From Pseudocalidococcus azoricus BACA0444 (GTDB lineage Bacteria > Cyanobacteriota > Cyanobacteriia > Thermosynechococcales > Thermosynechococcaceae), in the NCBI RefSeq assembly GCF_031729055.1, contig NZ_JAVMIP010000002.1:62001-126000 (forward strand): a DNA stretch of 64,000 nt, read 5' to 3'. Positions 58,848-64,000 of the stretch are shown here, piece after piece. Under the pieces are notes generated by a model. That model made no database searches, was not told the DNA's origin, and saw only the letters and a list, made by a program, of their open reading frames with translations. A program made the position numbers and the translations under genes. Within the stretch, counting starts at the first letter, position 1. Each line of letters opens with the position of its first letter.

Positions 58848-59846
58848 ATGCACCTAGTCAAGGATATTGGCGAGGCTGGCCTACTGGCCATTGTCCAAAC
58901 GTTCTGTCCAGGCCAACTGGTGGGGGATGACGCGGCCCTAGTTTCAATCTCCCCCGGTCAACAGGTGGTGGTGACAACGGACTTGTTGGTCGATGGGGTG
59001 CATTTTAGCTTAGGGTTGGCCCAGCCGGGGATCGTGACGATGACTCCTGAGGATGTGGGGTGGCGGGCGGCGGCGGCAAATTTATCCGACTTGGCAGCCA
59101 TGGGGGCCAGGCCTTTAGGGATTACAGTTGGTTTAAGTCTGCCGCCGGATGTGCCCGTGGCCTGGATTGAGGGGATTTATCAGGGCTTGGCAGTCTGTTT
59201 AAGAGAGTTTGCTGGTGGGCCAATTTTAGGGGGTGATGTTTGTCAATCAGATAGTTTGAGTTTAGCGATTACGGCCTTGGGAGAAGTGGATCCGCAAGCG
59301 GCAATCTATCGACATAGGGCCCGGCCGGGGGATGTGATTTTGGCAACAGGCATTCATGGGGCGGCGCGAGCGGGCCTGGAGCTATTGTTAAAACCCGCTT
59401 GGGGAGAGTTCTTAACCACCTATCAACGCCAAACCTTGATTCAGACCCATCAACGCCCCCGCCCCCGTTTAGATGTGATTGAGATCATTCGCCGCTATTT
59501 ACCAACAGAAAGAATTGCTGGGATGGATAGCAGTGATGGCCTGGCGGATGCGGTGATCCAAATTTGTCAGCAAAGTCAAACCGGAGCGATACTTTGGGCT
59601 GAGCAGCTTCCTTTAGTGCAAGAATTACCGCCGGAATTAGGCCAGGCCTGGGGGTTCTATGGGGGTGAAGATTTTGAACTAGTCCTGACTCTTGCCCCAG
59701 CGGCCGCCAAAACTCTGATTTCACACCTCAACTCTCAGGCAGCGATCATTGGCGAAATTACATCGGGAACTGAAATTACCTTAGTATCTGACACGGAAAC
59801 GATCACCCTTGATCCCCAGCAACGTTGGCAACATTTTGAGGTCTGA
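58848..59846 (+). CDS. thiL: Thiamine-monophosphate kinase
   Basis: ThiL phosphorylates thiamine phosphate to the active cofactor thiamine diphosphate. 332 residues: DIGEAGLLAIVQTF, GDDAALVSI, TTDLLVDGVHF, the AANLSDLAAMGARPLG box, GGDVCQSD and GMDSSDGLADAVIQ, with a GEDFELVLTLAP motif near the C-terminus. All ThiL metal and substrate motifs are there. No TPP riboswitch was seen upstream. It converges on pyrF across 18 bases. Confidence 0.95.
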   Translation: MHLVKDIGEAGLLAIVQTFCPGQLVGDDAALVSISPGQQVVVTTDLLVDGVHFSLGLAQPGIVTMTPEDVGWRAAAANLSDLAAMGARPLGITVGLSLPPDVPVAWIEGIYQGLAVCLREFAGGPILGGDVCQSDSLSLAITALGEVDPQAAIYRHRARPGDVILATGIHGAARAGLELLLKPAWGEFLTTYQRQTLIQTHQRPRPRLDVIEIIRRYLPTERIAGMDSSDGLADAVIQICQQSQTGAILWAEQLPLVQELPPELGQAWGFYGGEDFELVLTLAPAAAKTLISHLNSQAAIIGEITSGTEITLVSDTETITLDPQQRWQHFEV

Positions 59847-59864
59847 TCAACCTGTTCTTAATCT

Positions 59865-60590
59865 CTAAGCAGTTAGTAATTCTTGGAAGGCTTGGGCAGG
59901 ATCTGGGGCCTGAGTGATCGGGCGGCCAATCACGAGGTAGTTCGCGCCGGCCTGGAAAGCGGCTTGGGGAGTCATCGTCCGTTGTTGATCATCTTTTCCC
60001 TTTTGACTGGGTAAACGAATTCCCGGACAGACCAATAAAAAATCCTCTCCACAGGCCTGGCGAATCAGGGCGGCCTCTTGCGGCGAACAAATCACCCCAT
60101 CTAAGCTGGATTTCTGAGCTAAAAGGGCCATTTGCAAAATATAGTCTGGTAACTCGAGGGGAATTTTCAAGTCAAAGGCTAGTTCACGAGGAGAAAAGCT
60201 GGTTAAGAGGGTGACTCCCAACAATTTTGCAGGTGCAATTCCCAACCGTTGAGATGACTCTTTGAGAGCAGTTTGAGCCGCTTTTAAGCCCGATCGACCC
60301 ACGGTTGTATGAATGGTTAACAAGTCCACCCCATAGTCAGCGAGGATGCGACAGGCAGCAGCAATAGTATTGGGAATATCGTGGAGTTTGAGATCTAAGA
60401 AAATCCGTTTTTGTTGTTTTTTCAGTTCCGGCAGCACCTCATGTCCGGCCTTGAGAAATAACTCTAAACCCACCTTCCAAAAACTGGCCTGGGGAATTTG
60501 GTCAACTAATCTAAATGCAGCCTCGATTGTCGGGACATCAAGGGCAATAATAATTTTTTCGGCAATCATTTGAGGAATTATTTTTGACAT
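59865..60590 (-). CDS. pyrF: Orotidine 5'-phosphate decarboxylase
   Basis: Last step of UMP synthesis. 241 residues: KIIIALDVPTIEAAFRLVDQ, the catalytic DLKLHDIPNTIAAACRIL (Lys-Asp array), GVDLLTIHTTVGRSGLKAA, DGVICSPQEAALIR, LVCPGIRLP and the phosphate-binding VIGRPITQAPDP. An internal ATG 21 bases downstream of the chosen 60590 start would remove seven residues. No partner gene adjacent. Confidence 0.96.
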   Translation of the reverse strand: MSKIIPQMIAEKIIIALDVPTIEAAFRLVDQIPQASFWKVGLELFLKAGHEVLPELKKQQKRIFLDLKLHDIPNTIAAACRILADYGVDLLTIHTTVGRSGLKAAQTALKESSQRLGIAPAKLLGVTLLTSFSPRELAFDLKIPLELPDYILQMALLAQKSSLDGVICSPQEAALIRQACGEDFLLVCPGIRLPSQKGKDDQQRTMTPQAAFQAGANYLVIGRPITQAPDPAQAFQELLTA

Positions 60591-60816
60591 AAATATCAGA
60601 TATGTCTAACAGAGATGATTTTTGACATTAGTCGAGCATAGAAGCGTCACACCACAAAGATAATTCTCTCATGATATAAATTTATTTTTCAATAGTATAA
60701 TCGGAGTGACAGTGAATTCTCTTGTTTTGACTAAAATACCCCATAGAGAAACATAGAGAGCTTGTCCGCATTAAGTTGGATTCGCCCCATCGCTTATCCC
60801 TCAGCTAAGTCTTTTA

Positions 60817-61197
60817 TCAATCGCAGGAAATAAATTGATGCTGGTGATCAACAAAATATATCCATGCGAGACGTGCATTAACTGCCCCTGGCGGAGAGGC
60901 ACTGGGCGTGGTTAACGAATAGAGATCATTAACTCCCTTGACATACCAAACACTCCAGCCCGAACTCCACTTAATTTTATAGGCAATAATTTCACGCTTG
61001 TAAACAATTCGATCAAGGTTTCGATTGAGTCCCCCATTGGCCCAATCTGTATTTGGATTTGGTGGCAGCGGGGCCGAATCGCTCCCTGATTGAGTACACA
61101 TCTGCTGAGTTGCCGTATTGCCAATATCCGCACTTGCAAGCTGGGAAGATAGTAGGATAGCTCCTATGGTTAAAACAAAGCAGTTTAAAAGTTTCAT
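60817..61197 (-). CDS. Small secreted protein of unknown function
   Basis: 126 residues. The signal peptide is clear (CFVLTIGAILLSSQLASADI). The mature domain is Trp/Tyr-rich, with RNLDRIVYKREIIAYKIKWS, SGWSVWYVKGVNDLYSL and ARLAWIYFVDHQHQFISC; a pair of cysteines (CTQ near the mature start and a C-terminal CD) could form a disulfide. The WYVxGVND and FxDHxHxF pattern suggests a small carbohydrate-binding or adhesive beta domain, but I do not recognise the family surely. Surrounded by AT-rich DNA without the CCAGGCC word. Confidence 0.6.
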   Translation of the reverse strand: MKLLNCFVLTIGAILLSSQLASADIGNTATQQMCTQSGSDSAPLPPNPNTDWANGGLNRNLDRIVYKREIIAYKIKWSSGWSVWYVKGVNDLYSLTTPSASPPGAVNARLAWIYFVDHQHQFISCD

Positions 61198-61429
61198 AAA
61201 TACCCCTTGTCTCGTATTTTTTGATAGCGAATCACTCTAACAAGGGATGTTTGCAAGCTGATAACCTTTTTGATTAAGGCTATCTCGCAAGCATTGCAAG
61301 TATCTCTTATTCAGATAGTATCTCTTATCTTAAGATGACATGAGAAATAATAATGAATTTTGCATTGTAACTTAATACCCTAATGTGAAATATCCCTACA
61401 ATAAGAGATTGATTTGAATTTAAATTAGT

Positions 61430-61471
61430 GATTGAATTAGAGTTGATTTTGATTGAATTAGGGTTGATTTT
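61430..61471. repeat. Two tandem 21-bp repeats at the end of the DUF3611 gene
   Basis: Two head-to-tail copies of GATTGAATTAGRGTTGATTTT (61430-61450 and 61451-61471), differing at one base. The stop codon of the DUF3611 gene (minus strand) lies in the second copy, so its last residues (NQNQP) come from the repeat. A simple slippage duplication is the likely cause. Confidence 0.6.
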
Positions 61472-62048
61472 GATTGACCCGTAGGAGTAGCCACAGAGCC
61501 GAAATAATTCCCGTGAGTTGAGCTGCAATAATGTTTATTTTGGATTGAACAACAAAAATATCAATGGGTTCAACTAATAGCCCTGTGGCATAAACTGCGG
61601 CACCTTGGGGCAGGGAGAGAACTCTTAGTAGCAACATCCCCACATTCCATTCTGCAGCAATGACGGTGAACACCATTCCCAAGACATTGACCCACAGGCC
61701 CAGCTTGAGATACTTGAGAACTTCTGCTTTAGCGGGACGTTTTTCCGGGTTATCCATTTGACGGCCCAGTTGCGGATAGCGAAAGTTACAATAAATGCCA
61801 ATGGAGAGAAAAATCAAACCAATACAGGCTAAAATCAGGCCAAAATTGGAACGATTGGGAGCTTGGATTTGACTGGCATTAAAGTTGCGACCAAAGAATA
61901 CCGTCAAGATGATAATTAATGACAAAAAAGCAAAAATTACCTGAATCCAAAAGCCAATCCAGCCAATTCGCTGTAGGTCTTGGCCCAAGCGATGGATCGG
62001 TTCTGTGACCTTGCCTTTTGCTTTCCTTTGGCCTGGCAGACGATTCAT
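61458..62048 (-). CDS. DUF3611-family membrane protein
   Basis: 196 residues with four membrane spans: IGFWIQVIFAFLSLIIILTV, FGLILACIGLIFLSIGIYC, LGLWVNVLGMVFTVIAAEW and a last helix ending ALWLLLRVNQNQP. The plan and the PIHRLGQDLQRIGW opening match DUF3611, found in cyanobacteria and plastids, of unknown function. The frame opens at 62096, but the ATG at 62048 (MNRLPGQRKAKG) is preferred. Divergent from the copper chaperone gene. Confidence 0.78.
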   Translation of the reverse strand: MNRLPGQRKAKGKVTEPIHRLGQDLQRIGWIGFWIQVIFAFLSLIIILTVFFGRNFNASQIQAPNRSNFGLILACIGLIFLSIGIYCNFRYPQLGRQMDNPEKRPAKAEVLKYLKLGLWVNVLGMVFTVIAAEWNVGMLLLRVLSLPQGAAVYATGLLVEPIDIFVVQSKINIIAAQLTGIISALWLLLRVNQNQP

Positions 62049-62214
62049 GCTAGTAACTGCCTCAAACAATAATTGTAAAGCTCTTGCCCCGATCATAGCC
62101 GCGCCCTATGGCTGAAGTAAAACATTAGTTGGTGTAGATTTCCTTGGCTTGTTTTTACCCCCTGTCAAAGGCCCTAGCATGGGAATAGGAGTTTTCGAGG
62201 CTGGAGGCGGAATC

Positions 62215-62412
62215 ATGCCGAGCTATCAGTTTTATGTAACCGATATGGTCTGCGAAGGTTGCGGTGATCTGATTCGCCAGGCCATCCAGGCCCTTGATGC
62301 CGATGCCGAAATTGCCGCCGACTTGGAGACAAAAGCAGTCAGAGTGATCTCCCAGGCCGAGGAATTGGCAATTCGGGCGGCAATTATTCAGGCCGGGTAT
62401 GTTGTCCAATGA
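62215..62412 (+). CDS. Atx1-like copper metallochaperone
   Basis: 65 residues, one HMA domain: [20 protein letters not shown] carries the copper-binding CEGC (C13, C16), and [10 protein letters not shown] ends the fold. In Synechocystis a 64-residue protein of the same type delivers copper to the CtaA and PacS ATPases. GGAGG at 62202-62206 decides the ATG at 62215. Its stop overlaps the ATG of the ATPase gene (ATGA at 62409-62412), so the two are translationally coupled, as expected for chaperone and client. Confidence 0.88.
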   Translation: MPSYQFYVTDMVCEGCGDLIRQAIQALDADAEIAADLETKAVRVISQAEELAIRAAIIQAGYVVQ

Positions 62413-64000
62413 TCACCTTCCAACTCACTGGGGTACGCTGCGGGGCCTGTGTCCAAACCATTACTAAAGCGATCCAAGCCTTACCAGGGGTACGAGAATG
62501 TAACGTCAATTTAGCTACCACCCAGGCCAGTGTGGAACTGAATCCTGCCTTAACGACGATTGCTGATTTAGAACAGGCCGTCCAAGCAGTCGGGTATGGC
62601 GCGACCTATATCGCAGACCCCCTCGCCCTGCTCATGGATTTAACTGCCGAAAACCAGGCCTGGCGACAAACCCAACGGCAACTCCGGCAGCAGGTGTATT
62701 GGGGCAGTGGTTTAAGTATTTTGATTGTCCTGGGGGCATTGCCGATGATGCTGGGTTGGGATCCAGGGATTCCCCAGTTCTTACAATCCGCTTGGGTACA
62801 GGCTCTTCTCGCGACACCGATCCAGTTTTGGGTGGGGGGTTCATTCTATCGCCAGGCTTGGATAGCGGCCCAACATCGAACCGCCACAATGGACACCTTA
62901 GTCAGCTTGGGAACCAGTGCGGCCTATGGCTATTCCCTCGTGTTAACCCTCTTCCCGGCCTGGGCCGCCCAATTGGGTCTAGACCATCATGTTTACTTTG
63001 AAGTGGCTGCCATTGTCATTACCTTGGTGCTTTTGGGGCGGTACTTAGAGCAGCAAGCCAAACGGCAAACCTCCCAGGCCATTCGACAACTGATTGGCTT
63101 ACAACCGCAAACAGCCCGAGTCGTCCGTCCTGAGGGAGACCTTGAAATTGCGACTACGGCCGTACAGGTGGGGGATGTAGTCCTGATCCGGCCGGGTGAA
63201 AAAATTCCCTTAGATGGAATTGTTCTAGGGGGGCAATCCAATGTTGATGAAGCCCTAGTGACTGGCGAAAGCCAACCTGTTTTGAAGCAGTCAGGGGACG
63301 AGGTTATTGGCGCGACGCTCAATCAGTCAGGTAGTTTACAGGTGCAGGTGACAAAAGTTGGCCGGGAGACATTTTTAGCCCAGATGGTTCAATTGGTGCA
63401 GCAGGCCCAAAGTAGTCGCGCCCCCATTCAACGCCGTGCGGATCAAGTTATGGCCTGGTTTGTTCCGGTCGTGATCGGCATCGCCCTGTTGACCTTCCTG
63501 GCCTGGTGGTTGGCAACTGGAAACCTAACCTTAGCTATTTTTACCCTCATTCAAGTCCTGATTATTGCTTGCCCCTGTGCCCTCGGCCTGGCTACTCCGA
63601 CTTCGATCATGGTGGGGACAGGCAAAGGAGCCGAATATGGAATTTTAATTAAAGGGGCCGATAGCTTAGAACTGGCTGCCAAGATTCAAACCATTGTTCT
63701 GGATAAAACGGGAACCCTAACCCAGGGCAAACCAACCGTAACCCACTGGCTAACCCGACCGGGCCTGACCACCCCAGAAATTCAAGCCCTGATCGCTCAA
63801 ACTGCGGCGGTGGAACGGCTATCTGAGCATCCCCTCGCCCAGGCCATTGTCAACTATGCCCAATCCCAAGCAGTTCCTATTCCCTATGCCGAGATGTTCC
63901 AGGCCTGGCCGGGTGAAGGAGTGCAAGGGAACGTCAATCAGAATTTTGTCCAGGTGGGCAGCTTGACTTGGTTAGAATCCCTGCAGATTCCGGCATCGTT
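62409..64000 (+). CDS. Copper-translocating P1B-type ATPase, cut off by the window end
   Basis: Pumps copper across a membrane using ATP; cyanobacteria have PacS (thylakoid) and CtaA (plasma membrane). 530 residues are visible: an N-terminal HMA domain with CGAC (C11, C14), membrane spans, the actuator TGES (285-288), the CPC metal motif in [13 protein letters not shown] (388-390), and the phosphorylation site DKTGTLTQG (D432), then the SEHPLAQAI nucleotide-domain motif. All catalytic residues in this part are intact, unlike the ATPase-like protein at 4982. Which of PacS or CtaA it is cannot be settled here. The 3' end is outside the window. Confidence 0.95.
   Translation, partial: MITFQLTGVRCGACVQTITKAIQALPGVRECNVNLATTQASVELNPALTTIADLEQAVQAVGYGATYIADPLALLMDLTAENQAWRQTQRQLRQQVYWGSGLSILIVLGALPMMLGWDPGIPQFLQSAWVQALLATPIQFWVGGSFYRQAWIAAQHRTATMDTLVSLGTSAAYGYSLVLTLFPAWAAQLGLDHHVYFEVAAIVITLVLLGRYLEQQAKRQTSQAIRQLIGLQPQTARVVRPEGDLEIATTAVQVGDVVLIRPGEKIPLDGIVLGGQSNVDEALVTGESQPVLKQSGDEVIGATLNQSGSLQVQVTKVGRETFLAQMVQLVQQAQSSRAPIQRRADQVMAWFVPVVIGIALLTFLAWWLATGNLTLAIFTLIQVLIIACPCALGLATPTSIMVGTGKGAEYGILIKGADSLELAAKIQTIVLDKTGTLTQGKPTVTHWLTRPGLTTPEIQALIAQTAAVERLSEHPLAQAIVNYAQSQAVPIPYAEMFQAWPGEGVQGNVNQNFVQVGSLTWLESLQIPAS

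Overview
The window is chromosomal DNA from a cyanobacterium, most likely a unicellular form. The evidence is a set of protein families largely confined to cyanobacteria (DUF1816, DUF1825, DUF3143, DUF3318, DUF3611 and Npun_F0494-type proteins, a Tic20-family protein, an Atx1-like copper chaperone next to a copper P-type ATPase), a phosphoenolpyruvate carboxylase of about 1000 residues, an LpxD for lipid A, and type IV pilus motor genes. Base composition is about 50% GC. The usual cyanobacterial HIP1 octamer (GCGATCGC) was not noticed. Instead the palindrome CCAGGCCTGG and its half CCAGGCC/GGCCTGG are strikingly over-represented. This fits the Thermosynechococcus/Synechococcus PCC 6312 neighbourhood, but that placement is inference. 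No rRNA, tRNA, CRISPR array, insertion sequence or prophage was seen.

Layout. 1-4.9 kb: a HupE/UreJ metal permease, lpxD, a long leader and a LytM (M23) peptidase, a zinc-ribbon protein, and a tiny membrane protein. 5-12 kb: a P-type ATPase-like protein that has lost its catalytic motifs, trpB, a frameshifted gene remnant, a ChrA transporter and a CapA-type protein. 12-25 kb: central carbon metabolism (ppc, glgB, a PfkA-family phosphofructokinase) mixed with a membrane glycosyltransferase, an alpha/beta hydrolase, a DUF4126 protein and an ABC1 kinase. 25-34 kb: an 800-nt non-coding stretch, queE, an ArsR repressor, gpsA, an aminotransferase, a CDF transporter, aroF, a VKOR-thioredoxin fusion and ssb. 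34-41 kb: an RNB exonuclease, rpsR and rpmG, a TrmH/RlmB methyltransferase with a long charged N-terminal tail, a DUF1816 protein and a protein with a PilB-type N-terminal domain. 41-49 kb: rnhB, an AMIN-amidase, a Tic20-family protein, a UbiD decarboxylase, a minimal CDF-like transporter, and rsgA.

47-52.6 kb is a minus-strand chaperone block (grpE, dnaK, dnaJ, a TusA-like gene, rsgA) in which the last three genes overlap by four bases. 52.8-57.3 kb is pilB-pilT-pilC, the motor and platform of type IV pili, followed by a J-domain protein and a DUF3143 protein. 58-64 kb holds a secreted protein, thiL, pyrF, a second small secreted protein, a DUF3611 protein, and an Atx1-like chaperone overlapping a copper ATPase that runs off the window end.

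Most of this is ordinary core genome. The points worth following up are the CCAGGCCTGG word family, the degenerate P-type ATPase, the charged tail of RlmB, the extra zinc ribbon on PilB, the open frame behind tic20, and the gene remnant behind trpB.
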